From: Leucobacter musarum subsp. musarum
GTDB lineage: Bacteria > Actinomycetota > Actinomycetes > Actinomycetales > Microbacteriaceae
Length of the DNA stretch: 64,000 nt
Direction: 5' to 3'
Assembly (NCBI RefSeq): GCF_001273845.1
Contig: NZ_JHBW01000065.1
Span: forward strand, 334,784-398,783
Shown: positions 26,157 to 35,097 of the stretch, in pieces
How positions within the stretch are numbered: position 1 is the first letter of the stretch
How the letters are laid out: each line of letters begins with the position of its first letter
Made by a program: the position numbers and the translations under genes
The notes under the pieces: generated by a model
The model's input: the letters and a program-made list of their open reading frames with translations, nothing else
Database searches by the model: none
Told to the model about the DNA's origin: nothing

Positions 26157-27299
26157 TTACAGCGTGTTGCCGAGCTTGAAGCCCTTCTGCTCGTCACCGT
26201 CGCGGGTGTACGAGAATCCGTCGGCGCCGATGGTCACGGCCATCTCGGAGTCGTCGGTGCGCGCAATGACCGGCTGCGGGTTGCCGTCGAGGTCGAGCAC
26301 GAGCGAGCCGTCTGTGTACCAGGACGGCACGACCGGGTTGCCCCACCAGTCGCGTCGCTGGTTGTCGTGCACGTCCCAGGTGACCACGGGGTTGTCGGGG
26401 TCACCGGTGTAGTAATCCTGCGTGTACACCTCGACGCGGTGACCGTCGGGATCGCGCAGGTAGAGGTAGAACGCGTTCGAGACGCCGTGGCGACCCGGGC
26501 CGCGCTCGATGCTGTCGGAACGGCGCAGCGAACCGAGCTTGTCGCAGATCGCGAGGATGTTGTGCTTCTCGTGCGTCGCGAAGCACACGTGGTGCATGCG
26601 CGGGCCGTCGCCACCGGTCATTGCGGTGTCGTGCACGGTCGGCTTGCGGCGCATCCACGCGGCGTAGACGGTGCCCTCGTGGTCCTGGATGTCCTCGGTG
26701 ACACGGAAGCCCAGGTTCTGCATGAATCCGACCGCGCGCGGCACATCGGGCGTGATCTGGTTGAAGTGATCGAGACGCACGAGCTCACCCGGAATGTGCA
26801 GGTCGTAGCGCCAGGACATGCGCTCCGTGTGCTCGGTCTGGTAGAAGAACTCGTAGGGGAATCCGAGCGGGTCGACCACCCGCACCGAATCGCCGATGCC
26901 CGTCACGAAGCCGTTGGGGTTGCGACGCACTTCGCAACCGAGCTCCTCGTAGAACGCGACCGCGAGGTCGAGGTCTTCGGGTGTGCGCACGCGGTACGAG
27001 AACGCGGCGACGGCCGCGACCGGGCCCTTGCGCAGGATGAGGTTGTGGTGAATGAACTCCTCGGTCGAGCGGAGGTAGATCGCCTCATCGTCCTCGGTCG
27101 TCACGTACAGCCCGAGCACGTCGACGTAGAACTCGCGCGACGCGGCGAGGTCGGTGACGATGAGCTCCATGTACGCGCAGCGCAGGATGTCGGGCGCGGG
27201 CGACGTGGGCGTCGGGATCGGGTTCTCGGACTGGATCGGGGCCTCTGTGGTGACCCAGAAACCTGCCGACTGCTTGTCGGCGTCATTGAGCTTTGCCAT
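26157..27299 (-). CDS. hpaD: 3,4-dihydroxyphenylacetate (homoprotocatechuate) 2,3-dioxygenase
   Basis: This 380-residue extradiol dioxygenase opens the ring of homoprotocatechuate to 5-carboxymethyl-2-hydroxymuconate semialdehyde. It closely resembles the Brevibacterium fuscum and Arthrobacter enzymes (HPCD, MndD). Metal ligands His178, His237 and Glu290 and second-shell His223 and Tyr280 each sit 23 positions after their known counterparts (155, 214, 267, 200, 257), showing an N-terminal extension of about 23 residues and no internal gaps up to there. The metal, Fe(II) or Mn(II), cannot be told from sequence. It is the last gene of the hpa unit, 36 bp after hpaE. Confidence 0.95.
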   Translation of the reverse strand: MAKLNDADKQSAGFWVTTEAPIQSENPIPTPTSPAPDILRCAYMELIVTDLAASREFYVDVLGLYVTTEDDEAIYLRSTEEFIHHNLILRKGPVAAVAAFSYRVRTPEDLDLAVAFYEELGCEVRRNPNGFVTGIGDSVRVVDPLGFPYEFFYQTEHTERMSWRYDLHIPGELVRLDHFNQITPDVPRAVGFMQNLGFRVTEDIQDHEGTVYAAWMRRKPTVHDTAMTGGDGPRMHHVCFATHEKHNILAICDKLGSLRRSDSIERGPGRHGVSNAFYLYLRDPDGHRVEVYTQDYYTGDPDNPVVTWDVHDNQRRDWWGNPVVPSWYTDGSLVLDLDGNPQPVIARTDDSEMAVTIGADGFSYTRDGDEQKGFKLGNTL

Positions 27300-27335
27300 G
27301 GGGTGCTTCCTTGTGCTTCCGTGCAGAATGAGCGG

Positions 27336-28832
27336 TTACTTGCCCGCGCCGAAGCGGGGGGAGTGTGCCTCGTTGAGCGTGATCTGGATCGACTGCGCCG
27401 TCGTGTAGAAATCGACGGAGCGGTACCCGCCCTCACGGCCGAGGCCCGAAGCCTTCACGCCGCCGAACGGCGTGCGCAGGTCGCGCACGTTGTTCGAGTT
27501 CAGCCAGACCATGCCCGACTCGATGCCGTGCGCGAAGTTGTGCGCGCGCTTCAGGTTCGACGTCCAGACGTAGGCGGCCAGGCCGTACTTGGTGTCGTTC
27601 GCGAGGGCCAGCGCCTCTTCGTCGGTATCGAACGGCGTGATGGCGACGACCGGGCCGAAGATCTCCTCCTGGAAGATGCGCGCTTCGGGCTTCACGTCCA
27701 CGAACACGGTCGGGGCGACGTAATTGCCTTCGGGGAACCCTTCGGGGCGACCGCCGCCGGCGAGGAGGCGACCCTCGGACTTGCCGATCTCGACGTAGCT
27801 CATGACCTTCTCGAAGTGGCTCGGGTGCACGAGTGCGCCGACCTCGGTGGCGGGGTCGGAGGGCAGCCCGATGACGATGTTCTTCGCACGCTCGGCATAC
27901 CGGGCCACGAAATCGTCGTAGATCGAGCGTTCGACGAGCACGCGCGAGCCCGCGGTGCAGCGTTCGCCGTTCAGGCTGAAGACGCTGAACACGGTGGCGT
28001 CGAGTGCCTCTTCGAGGTCGGCGTCGGCGAAGACGACCGAGGGGCTCTTGCCGCCGAGCTCGAGCGAGAGGCCCTTCAAGAACGGCGCGGCATTGGTCGA
28101 GATCATCGCGCCCGTTGAGCTGTCGCCCGTGAACGAGATCAGTGGCACATCGGGGTGCTTCACCAGCGCATCGCCGGCGACACTGCCCGAACCGAGGATG
28201 AGGTTGAAGACGCCATCGGGCACGCCCGCCTCGCGGAAGATTTCGGGCCACAGGGCGGCGGAGAGCGGCGTGTAACTCGCGGGCTTCAGCACCACGGTAT
28301 TGCCCGTCGCGAGGGCGGGTGCCAGCTTCCAAGACTCCTGCATGAACGGCACGTTCCACGGCGTGATGAGGCCGGCGACACCCTTGGGCTTGCGATTCAC
28401 GTAGTTGATCTGACGGCCGGGCACCTTGGTGACGTTGTCGTGCTCGGCGACGATGAGATCAGCGAAGAAGCGGAAGTTCTCGGCCGCGCGTCGTGCCTGG
28501 CCCTTCGCCTGGGTGATGGGCAGGCCAGAGTCCCAGCTCTCGAGCAGCGCAAGCTGATCGTCGCGGGATTCGACGATGTCGGCGACACGGTGCAGGATCC
28601 GCGAGCGCTCACGGGGGAGCAGCGTGGGCCAGGGGCCCTCGTCGAACGCGCGCTTCGCTGCGGCGACCGCGAGATCGACGTCGGCCGCGCTCGCCGAGGC
28701 GGCCGTGATGTAGACCTCGTTCGAGACGGGTTCGATGACCTCGAACTCGGAGCCGTCGAGGGCGTCGACGAATGCGCCGTCGATGAAGAGCTGGATCTTC
28801 TCGGGCAGGCCTTCGGGCTTCTGGTGCGTCAT
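27336..28832 (-). CDS. hpaE: 5-carboxymethyl-2-hydroxymuconate semialdehyde dehydrogenase
   Basis: The 498-residue NAD-dependent aldehyde dehydrogenase oxidises the HpaD ring-cleavage product to 5-carboxymethyl-2-hydroxymuconate. Catalytic Glu258 (LSLELGGKSP) and Cys292 (LNGERCTAGS) are present, as are TPWNVPFMQESWKLAPALA and GPVVAITPFDTDEEA. ERCTAGSR is the HpaE-type active-site wording. The start at 28832 (MTHQKPEG) is chosen because the frame upstream is low-complexity Arg/Ser sequence. It lies between gntR and hpaD on the same strand. Confidence 0.92.
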   Translation of the reverse strand: MTHQKPEGLPEKIQLFIDGAFVDALDGSEFEVIEPVSNEVYITAASASAADVDLAVAAAKRAFDEGPWPTLLPRERSRILHRVADIVESRDDQLALLESWDSGLPITQAKGQARRAAENFRFFADLIVAEHDNVTKVPGRQINYVNRKPKGVAGLITPWNVPFMQESWKLAPALATGNTVVLKPASYTPLSAALWPEIFREAGVPDGVFNLILGSGSVAGDALVKHPDVPLISFTGDSSTGAMISTNAAPFLKGLSLELGGKSPSVVFADADLEEALDATVFSVFSLNGERCTAGSRVLVERSIYDDFVARYAERAKNIVIGLPSDPATEVGALVHPSHFEKVMSYVEIGKSEGRLLAGGGRPEGFPEGNYVAPTVFVDVKPEARIFQEEIFGPVVAITPFDTDEEALALANDTKYGLAAYVWTSNLKRAHNFAHGIESGMVWLNSNNVRDLRTPFGGVKASGLGREGGYRSVDFYTTAQSIQITLNEAHSPRFGAGK

Positions 28833-28897
28833 GCGTTCGCTCGCTTTCTGGTGGAGGGAATCGGAATGAGGGGGTGTCTTTGGGGAAGGGGTGCGGC

Positions 28898-29575
28898 TCA
28901 GGCCGCAGAATCCGCTGCCGAGGCGTGCGGCTGCTGCTGGCGCTCGAGTACGGCGTGCAGCGTGGCGAGTCGATGCTCGCGAGCCGCCAACTCGACCTCG
29001 ATTGCGGGGGCACGATCTGCAAGCAACTGCAGGATGCGATCGTGCTCGGCGACGGACTCGTGCGCGCGCTCGGGAACGAATCCGAATGAGGAATCGCGGA
29101 GCATGCGCATGCGGTTCCAGCCGCGGTGCACGAGATCGAGGATGTGCGGATTGGGGCACGTCTCGAAGAGCACGCGGTGGAACTCGAGGTTGAGTTCCGT
29201 GAAGTAGTGCGGGTCGAAGTGCTCGAGGCTGCTGCGCATGCGCTCATTGACCTCGGTGGCTCGGCGCAGCTGATCGGCGGTCAACGTCGGGGCGCTCAGC
29301 GCGGTCGCGGAACCCTCGACGAGCGCCAGGGTCTCCATCGTGTGCTGATACTCGGTTTCCTTCAGCAGCGCCACCTGGGCGCCGATGTTGCGCTCGAACG
29401 TCACGAGCTGCTCGGCTTCGAGGCGGCGGATCGCCTCGCGCACGGGCACCACCGACATGTCGAGCTCGTTCGCGATCGGGGCCAGCACGAGGCGATATCC
29501 GGGGCCGTACTGGCCGCTATCGATGCGCTCGCGGATCAGTCGGTAGGCGATTTCGGACTTGGATTCGGCAGCCAC
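28898..29575 (-). CDS. GntR-family (FCD-type) regulator of the hpa cluster
   Basis: The 225-residue regulator has an N-terminal winged helix (residues about 8-70: AYRLIRERIDSGQYGPGYRL, then ANELDMSVVPVREAIRRLEA) and a helical FCD effector domain. GTG 29575 starts 2 nt after the stop of the hpaG fusion gene, so the two are coupled. Because it sits inside the operon it probably autoregulates. The two GTATAC-centred palindromes at 31144-31159 and 32841-32856 are its likely operators; that core is typical for FadR/FCD-type GntR proteins. The effector is probably an aromatic acid of the pathway. Confidence 0.85.
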   Translation of the reverse strand: MAAESKSEIAYRLIRERIDSGQYGPGYRLVLAPIANELDMSVVPVREAIRRLEAEQLVTFERNIGAQVALLKETEYQHTMETLALVEGSATALSAPTLTADQLRRATEVNERMRSSLEHFDPHYFTELNLEFHRVLFETCPNPHILDLVHRGWNRMRMLRDSSFGFVPERAHESVAEHDRILQLLADRAPAIEVELAAREHRLATLHAVLERQQQPHASAADSAA

Positions 29576-29577
29576 GG

Positions 29578-31116
29578 TCAGACCTGCGCTTTCGGAGCAT
29601 CGCTGGCGACGTGGGCGTCGTACTTCGCCCGCCACTCGGCGTTCATCGGGAAGAGCCCGTCGACGGGGGCGCCGCCCGCGACCTGCTCGGCGACCCACGC
29701 GTCTGCGGCCTCTTGCGCGGCGGCCTCGGCGGCCACCTCTGCGAGCAGGAACGGCGGGATCACGATGACGCCGTCGCGGTCGCCCATGATGATGTCGCCG
29801 GGCTGCACGGCAGCACCGCCGCAGGCGACGGCGACGTCGACCTCCCACGGCACGTGGCGGCGCCCCAGCACGCTGGGGTGCGCCCCCTGTGAGAACACGG
29901 GGATGTCGAATGCTTGCACCGCTGCGAAGTCGCGCACGCCGCCGTCGGTGACAATGCCTGCGGCACCGCGCACCTGCGCGCGCAGCGCGAGCACGTCGCC
30001 GACGGTGCCGGTCTCGGGTACGCCGCGCGCCTCGACCACGAGCACCTCACCGGGATTCACCGTGTCAAACGCGCGCTTCTGGGCGTTGAAGCCACCGCCA
30101 TATTGCTTGAAGAGATCGGGGCGGAACGGGATGAAGCGGAGGGTCTTCGCGGTGCCGAGGATCGTGTCGCCCTCGTGGTTCGGGTGCACGCCGTCGATGA
30201 AGATGTCGACGTATCCGCGCTTGCGGAGCGCCCCCGAGACGGTGGCGACCGCGACGCCGTCGAGCTGCGCGCGAATCTCGTCGGTCAACGTGGGTGCTGC
30301 AGGTGGGGCCTCGGCTGGGGCGTTGGCATCGAGCGGGGTGGCGCGGCCGGCGGCGACCGCGGCGGCGTGCGCCGCCTCATCGCCCCACGCTTCGATGCGC
30401 TGCAGGTCGTCGATCTGCGGCTTCGAGCCGAAGTCGCCGAACTCGGTGGTGCCCTGCGTGACGGTGGTCGAGAGGCGACCCGTGGTCGGGGCGCCCGGCG
30501 CGGCCGGCGCGTCGACCTCGACCTCGACGACGTCGCCCGGAACGACCACGGAGGAGCCCGCGGGAGTGCCGGTGAGGATTACATCGCCGGTCTCAAGCGT
30601 GAGGTGCTGCGACAGGTCGGCGACCAGTCGGCCGAAGGGGAACGCGAGTGTATCGCTCGTGTCTTCCTGCACGAGTGCACCGTTGACCCAGGTGCGCACG
30701 CGCCAGGCGTCCTGCCCGATATCCGCCGTCGAGATCGCGCGCGGTCCGATCGGGGTGAACCCGTCGCCACCCTTGTTGCGCAGGTTCGAGCCCTTGTCGG
30801 CAGCGCGTAGGTCGTACAGGCCGAGATCGTTCGCGGCAGTGACCGCGGCGACGTGCTGCCAGCCCTGCTCGGGGGAGACGTTGCGGGCCTGCTCGCCGAT
30901 GACGAGTGCGATCTCGCCTTCGAATGCCAGCAGCTCGGTGCCCGCGGGGCGCTCGACGGTGCCGCCGGTCGGTGCAAGCGACGAAGCGGGCTTGAGGAAG
31001 TACGACGGCTGTGCCGGGGTGCGACCTCGCTGTGCGATGCGCGACGGGTAGTTCAGGTGCACGGCAATGACTTTGCCGGGCGTCTCGATGCCGAGTTGCT
31101 CGATTCCGTACGTCAT
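29578..31116 (-). CDS. hpaG: Fused fumarylacetoacetate-hydrolase domain and RraA/HMG-aldolase-like domain (HpaG-type decarboxylase/isomerase)
   Basis: The 512-residue protein joins an FAH-fold domain (about residues 1-240; FEGEIALVIG and VTAANDLGLYDLRAADKG carry the acidic metal site, LTGTPAGSSVVVPGD near its end), an Ala/Pro-rich linker, and an RraA-like domain (about 290-500; AGIVTDGGVRDF has the conserved Arg-Asp of class II pyruvate aldolases). Enterobacterial HpaG instead has two FAH domains, one decarboxylating OPET and one isomerising HHDD. Here the FAH part probably keeps one activity and the RraA part, from a family that includes oxaloacetate decarboxylases, could supply the decarboxylation. 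That division is inferred. The start at 31116 follows GAAGTGAGG. Confidence 0.85.
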   Translation of the reverse strand: MTYGIEQLGIETPGKVIAVHLNYPSRIAQRGRTPAQPSYFLKPASSLAPTGGTVERPAGTELLAFEGEIALVIGEQARNVSPEQGWQHVAAVTAANDLGLYDLRAADKGSNLRNKGGDGFTPIGPRAISTADIGQDAWRVRTWVNGALVQEDTSDTLAFPFGRLVADLSQHLTLETGDVILTGTPAGSSVVVPGDVVEVEVDAPAAPGAPTTGRLSTTVTQGTTEFGDFGSKPQIDDLQRIEAWGDEAAHAAAVAAGRATPLDANAPAEAPPAAPTLTDEIRAQLDGVAVATVSGALRKRGYVDIFIDGVHPNHEGDTILGTAKTLRFIPFRPDLFKQYGGGFNAQKRAFDTVNPGEVLVVEARGVPETGTVGDVLALRAQVRGAAGIVTDGGVRDFAAVQAFDIPVFSQGAHPSVLGRRHVPWEVDVAVACGGAAVQPGDIIMGDRDGVIVIPPFLLAEVAAEAAAQEAADAWVAEQVAGGAPVDGLFPMNAEWRAKYDAHVASDAPKAQV

Positions 31117-31143
31117 CGGGGCCTCACTTCTTCGTTGTATCTG

Positions 31144-31159
31144 AAATCGTATACGATCT
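31144..31159 (-). promoter_or_regulatory. Candidate GntR operator at the hpaG promoter
   Basis: The core ATCGTATACGAT (31146-31157) is a perfect palindrome, and the 16-mer 31144-31159 differs from the hpaH site by one base. It lies 30-41 nt before the hpaG start and its TATACG part can serve as the -10 box, so binding would block RNA polymerase. Confidence 0.65.
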
Positions 31160-31231
31160 GGTGCGGGTTGTCGAGGGCGCCCTCTGGGCCGACTCGAAAA
31201 CTCCGCACATGCGGCACATGCCGCTGTCGGA

Positions 31232-32041
31232 TTAGTACGACGCCCTCTGCGGCGTCGCGTCATCGCCGACGAATCGAGCAACCAGTGCTTCGGTCTGCCG
31301 GGCGAGGATCGCGACGTCTGCTCCTACGGCGACGAATGAAGCGCCGGCGGCGATGTAGCGCTCCGCGTCCTCCGGAACGAATGCGTTGACGCCGGCGGGC
31401 TTGCCCGCAGCGACGGCGCGCTCGATGGTGGCGAGGACCGCGGCGACCACGTCGGGGTGGTTCTGCTGACCGAGCAGCCCCATTGACGCCGCGAGATCCG
31501 ACGGGCCGATGAAGATCGCGTCGACGCCGTCCACCGCGAGGATCCGTTCGGCATCGGCGACGGCCGCCGCCGACTCGATCTGCACGGTCAAGCTGATGGT
31601 CTCGTCAGCTCGACCGAGGTAGCCCTCGACCCGGTTCCAGCGAGCCGAACGGGCGAGAGCCGAGCCGACGCCGCGTACTCCGCGCGGCGGGTACCGCACC
31701 GCACGCACGATCTCCTCGGCTTGCTCGGCCGAATCGACCATCGGCACGAGCAGGTTCTGCGCGCCGAGATCGAGGAACTGCTTGAGTAGCACGGTGTCGC
31801 CGAAGGGCACGCGCACGAGGGGTGCGACCGGGTACGCCGACATCGCATGGAGCTGGGCGAGTACCGACTCGAGGCCGTTGGGGGAGTGCTCGGCGTCGAG
31901 CAGCACCCAGTCGCACCCGCTGCCGGCGACGATCTCAGCGGTGACGGGGCTGCTGGCAGAGGCCCACAGGCCGATGAGGGCGCGGCCTGCGGACGCCAGG
32001 CGATCCCGCAGCGTCTCTGGGAGGCTCAGATGAATCGGCAT
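31232..32041 (-). CDS. hpaI: 4-hydroxy-2-oxo-heptane-1,7-dioate aldolase
   Basis: The 269-residue class II aldolase splits the last pathway intermediate into pyruvate and succinate semialdehyde. Relative to E. coli HpaI every key residue is offset by 7: His52 (base), Arg77, and the metal ligands Glu156 (VQIES) and Asp182 (IGPSDLAASMG). Its ATG at 32041 lies inside the end of hpaH (16-nt overlap), so translation is coupled. The message probably ends before the operator and promoter of the next gene, although no hairpin terminator is visible there. Confidence 0.93.
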   Translation of the reverse strand: MPIHLSLPETLRDRLASAGRALIGLWASASSPVTAEIVAGSGCDWVLLDAEHSPNGLESVLAQLHAMSAYPVAPLVRVPFGDTVLLKQFLDLGAQNLLVPMVDSAEQAEEIVRAVRYPPRGVRGVGSALARSARWNRVEGYLGRADETISLTVQIESAAAVADAERILAVDGVDAIFIGPSDLAASMGLLGQQNHPDVVAAVLATIERAVAAGKPAGVNAFVPEDAERYIAAGASFVAVGADVAILARQTEALVARFVGDDATPQRASY

Positions 32042-32811
32042 GTCACCGATCCCAGCTCGTGGTAGTCGGCGTGCACGGTGTCGCCGCGCTCGACCCACAT
32101 CGGCTTCGTGAACGAACCGGCGAGGATGATCTCGCCGGCCTCGAGCGACTGGCCGTGCTGCGCGAGCTTGTTGGCGAGCCAGACGACGCCGAGTGCCGGG
32201 TGTCCGAGCACGGCACCGGCCACACCCGAATCCTCGATGGTCTCGTTGCGGTACAGCAGGGCCTTCGCCCACGTGAGGTCGAGTTCGTCGACGCGCACCG
32301 GGCGGCCGCCGACGACCATCGCGCCCATCGCAGCGTTGTCGCTGATGGTGTCGACGATGGTGCGACCCTCCAGCTCCAGGTGCGAGTTCAGGATCTCGAG
32401 CGCCGGCACGACATACGCCGTCGCGTCGAGCACGTCGAAGAGTGTGACGTTCGGCCCCGAGAGCGGCTTCGCGAGCACGAACGCCAGCTCCACCTCGATG
32501 CGCACGTTCGAGAACTTGTCGAACTCGATCGTCGCCCCGGACTCGAGCACCATGTCGTCGTGAATGACGCCGTAGTCGGGCTCGCTGATGCCGGTGGCGA
32601 CCTGCATCACCTTCGAGGTGAGACCGATCTTGTGCCCGACGAGACGGGCCCCGGCGGTGATGCGGCGATCCGACCACTCCTTCTGAATGGCGTACGAATC
32701 TTCGATCACCATGTCGGGGTAGCGGGCGGTGAGTCGGGGGAGGATCGCGCGATCCTTATCCGCCTGCACCAGTTCGTCGGCGATGGCTGCAATCTGCGTC
32801 TGCTCGAGCAC
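32026..32811 (-). CDS. hpaH: 2-oxo-hept-4-ene-1,7-dioate hydratase
   Basis: This 261-residue hydratase of the HpaH/MhpD family adds water to 2-oxohept-ene-dioate before the aldolase step. Visible are VGHKIGLTSKVMQ, the DYGVIHDDMVLESG segment, RIEVELAFVLAKPL (metal-binding acidic residues), ALEILNSHLELEGRTIVDTISDNA and the C-terminal GDTVHADYHELGSV. GTG 32811 is chosen because GGAGGT lies 3 nt upstream and the family N-terminus fits. It is the first gene of the hpa cluster and its promoter carries a perfect 16-bp palindrome. Confidence 0.92.
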   Translation of the reverse strand: MLEQTQIAAIADELVQADKDRAILPRLTARYPDMVIEDSYAIQKEWSDRRITAGARLVGHKIGLTSKVMQVATGISEPDYGVIHDDMVLESGATIEFDKFSNVRIEVELAFVLAKPLSGPNVTLFDVLDATAYVVPALEILNSHLELEGRTIVDTISDNAAMGAMVVGGRPVRVDELDLTWAKALLYRNETIEDSGVAGAVLGHPALGVVWLANKLAQHGQSLEAGEIILAGSFTKPMWVERGDTVHADYHELGSVTCRFI

Positions 32812-32840
32812 GTGACCTCCGTTGTCGTTCGCGGTTGGGT

Positions 32841-32856
32841 AGATCGTATACGATCT
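32841..32856 (-). promoter_or_regulatory. Candidate GntR operator at the hpaH promoter
   Basis: AGATCGTATACGATCT is a perfect 16-bp palindrome 30 nt before the hpaH start. TATACG inside it is a plausible -10 box, so the operator and promoter overlap. It is nearly identical to the site before hpaG. Confidence 0.7.
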
Positions 32857-32969
32857 GACCGCACGGACGCCAGGGTGCTGTGGGTGCGGCGTGCGTGAAC
32901 CCTGAATGGACCGCGAGCGCCAGGTCGATGACGTCACGGCGTGCGCACTCGCAGCATGCGGGAACGGGG

Positions 32970-32975
32970 TAGACT
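32970..32975 (+). promoter_or_regulatory. Leaderless -10 box of the helicase gene
   Basis: TAGACT is followed by 6 nt and then ATG at 32982 (a second ATG directly follows one at 32979). No ribosome site exists upstream, so transcription probably starts at or next to the start codon. Confidence 0.5.
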
Positions 32976-32981
32976 AGTATG

Positions 32982-35087
32982 ATGACCTCTTCCGAGAACG
33001 CTGCCCCGACCGAAACCGAGGGCGAGCGCATTACCTTCGCCGACCTGGGCCTCGCGCCCGAGGTGCTCCGCGCGGTAACGGAGGTCGGATACGAGACCCC
33101 CTCCGCGATTCAAGCCGCGACCATCCCCGTGCTGCTCGAGGGAACCGACGTCGTCGGCCTCGCGCAGACGGGCACCGGCAAGACCGCTGCATTCGCACTT
33201 CCGATCCTCTCCCGCATCACTCCAGGCCAGGGAGTGCCCCAGGCACTCGTGCTCGCCCCCACACGCGAACTCGCACTCCAGGTGTGCGAGGCATTCGAAA
33301 GCTACGCCACTCACCTCGACGTGCACCTGCTTCCCGTCTACGGCGGCCAGGCCTACGGCCAGCAGCTCTCCGCGCTGCGCCGCGGCGTCGATATCGTCGT
33401 GGGTACGCCGGGCCGCATCATGGACCACCTGAAGCGCGGCTCGCTCGACCTCACCGAAATCAAGTTCCTCGTGCTCGACGAGGCCGACGAAATGCTCAAG
33501 ATGGGCTTCGCCGAGGATGTCGAGACGATCCTCGCCGACACCCCGAGCACCAAGCAGGTCGCGCTCTTCTCGGCGACCATGCCCGCGCAGATCCGCCGCA
33601 TCTCGCAGCAGCACCTGAACGACCCGCGCGAGGTCAAGATCGCCGGCAAGACGCAGACGAGCTCGAACATCACGCAGCGCTACAACGTGGTGTCGTACAC
33701 GCAGAAGCTCGACGCGCTCACGCGCATTCTCGAGGTCGAAGAGTTCGACGGCATGATCGTCTTCACCCGAACCCGCGGTGACTCCGAGCAGGTCGCCGAG
33801 AAGCTGCGCGCCCGCGGCTATTCGGCCGCCGCCATCAACGGCGACATCCAGCAGGCGCAGCGCGAGCGCACCGTGCAGGCGCTGAAAGACGGCAAGCTCG
33901 ACATTCTCGTCGCCACCGACGTCGCCGCTCGCGGTCTCGACGTCGAGCGCATCAGCCACGTCATCAACTACGACCTGCCGATCGACACCGAGTCGTACGT
34001 GCACCGCATCGGCCGCACCGGCCGCGCCGGCCGCACCGGCGACGCGATTAGCTTCGTCACGCCTCGCGAGCAGCGTCTGCTGAAGGCGATCGAGAAAGCC
34101 ACCAAGCAGCCGCTCACCCAGATGCCGCTGCCGATGGTCGACGAGGTCAATGCGACCCGCCTCTCGCGCTTCGATGACGCGATCACCTCTGCGCTCTCAG
34201 AGACCCGTCGCATCGACGCGTTCCGTGACATCATCGCGCACTACGTGCGACACCACGATGTGCCCGAGACCGACGTCGCCGCCGCACTCGCCGTGGTGTC
34301 GCAGGGCGATCGACCGCTGCTGCTCACCGAAGAAGACGACCGCAAGTTCGAGCGCGACCGCAAGCAGGCCGCGAAGTTCCTCGACGACTCCGCCGGCGGC
34401 CGCGACCGCCCGGCGCGCGAAGACCGCGGGCCGCGCGAGCGCCGCGACGACCTCCGCATGTACCGCATCGAGGTCGGCCGCCGTCAGAACGTGCAGCCGG
34501 GTCAGATCATTGGTGCGATCGCGAACGAGGGCGGGCTGACTCGCGACGACTTCGGCCGCATCCAGATTCGTGACGACTTCTCGCTGGTCGAGCTGCCCGC
34601 AAAGCTCTCCGCAGAGTCGATCGCGCGCCTCGAAGATACGCAGATCGGCGGCAAACCGATCAACCTCCGCGAAGACAACGGCCCCGCGCCCCGCGGCAAG
34701 GGCTTCGACGACCGCGGTGGTCGTGGCGGTCGCGGCGGCTACGACCGTGGCGATCGCGGCGGCAATGATCGCGGTGGGCGCTCCGGCGGCTACGGTCGCG
34801 ATCGCGACGATCGTGGTGGGCGTTCCGGCGGCGGCGATCGCTGGTCGCGCGACGATCGCGGTGGGCGCGATGGCGGCTACGGCGGCAACCGTGACGATCG
34901 TGGTGGCCGTTCGGGTGGTGGCTACGGCGGCAACCGTGACGACCGCGGTGGGCGCTCGGGTGGCGGCTACGGCGGTAACCGTGATGATCGCGGCGGGCGC
35001 TCGGGTGGCTACGGCAACCGCGACGACCGCGGCGGCCGCGACTTCGGCTCGGATCGCTCCGACGGCAAGCGCAAGCCGCGCTGGTAA
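32982..35087 (+). CDS. DEAD-box ATP-dependent RNA helicase with RGG-rich tail (DeaD/CsdA-like)
   Basis: The protein of about 701 residues unwinds RNA, probably in ribosome assembly, mRNA decay and cold adaptation. In order: Q motif (FADLGLAPEVLRAVTEVGYETPSAIQ, shown in part), Walker A AQTGTGKTAAF, PTRELA, GTPGRIMDHL, DEADEML, the SAT motif, and HRIGRTGRAGRTG. A DbpA-type RNA-binding domain (about 480-560; MYRIEVGRRQNVQPGQIIGA) follows, then a glycine/arginine/aspartate tail of repeated DDRGGRSGG(Y)GGNR units (about 570-690). ATG 32979 is directly in frame before 32982. The gene is leaderless by appearance and ends in a strong terminator. Confidence 0.94.
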   Translation: MTSSENAAPTETEGERITFADLGLAPEVLRAVTEVGYETPSAIQAATIPVLLEGTDVVGLAQTGTGKTAAFALPILSRITPGQGVPQALVLAPTRELALQVCEAFESYATHLDVHLLPVYGGQAYGQQLSALRRGVDIVVGTPGRIMDHLKRGSLDLTEIKFLVLDEADEMLKMGFAEDVETILADTPSTKQVALFSATMPAQIRRISQQHLNDPREVKIAGKTQTSSNITQRYNVVSYTQKLDALTRILEVEEFDGMIVFTRTRGDSEQVAEKLRARGYSAAAINGDIQQAQRERTVQALKDGKLDILVATDVAARGLDVERISHVINYDLPIDTESYVHRIGRTGRAGRTGDAISFVTPREQRLLKAIEKATKQPLTQMPLPMVDEVNATRLSRFDDAITSALSETRRIDAFRDIIAHYVRHHDVPETDVAAALAVVSQGDRPLLLTEEDDRKFERDRKQAAKFLDDSAGGRDRPAREDRGPRERRDDLRMYRIEVGRRQNVQPGQIIGAIANEGGLTRDDFGRIQIRDDFSLVELPAKLSAESIARLEDTQIGGKPINLREDNGPAPRGKGFDDRGGRGGRGGYDRGDRGGNDRGGRSGGYGRDRDDRGGRSGGGDRWSRDDRGGRDGGYGGNRDDRGGRSGGGYGGNRDDRGGRSGGGYGGNRDDRGGRSGGYGNRDDRGGRDFGSDRSDGKRKPRW

Positions 35088-35097
35088 CTTCTCGCTC

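Noticed and set aside
25671..28118. 815-codon plus-strand open frame opposite hpaD and hpaE
   Set aside because: It is antisense to two clearly conserved genes, its translation is Arg/Val/His-biased without domains, and long antisense frames are expected in high-G+C DNA.
28833..29159. Longer N-terminus for hpaE
   Set aside because: The extra residues are Arg/Ser-rich shadow sequence opposite the gntR frame, and the family N-terminus begins at 28832.
34700..35080. Tandem DNA repeats in the helicase gene as a separate repeat element
   Set aside because: The repeats encode the in-frame RGG/GYGG tail common to DEAD-box helicases and need no other explanation.
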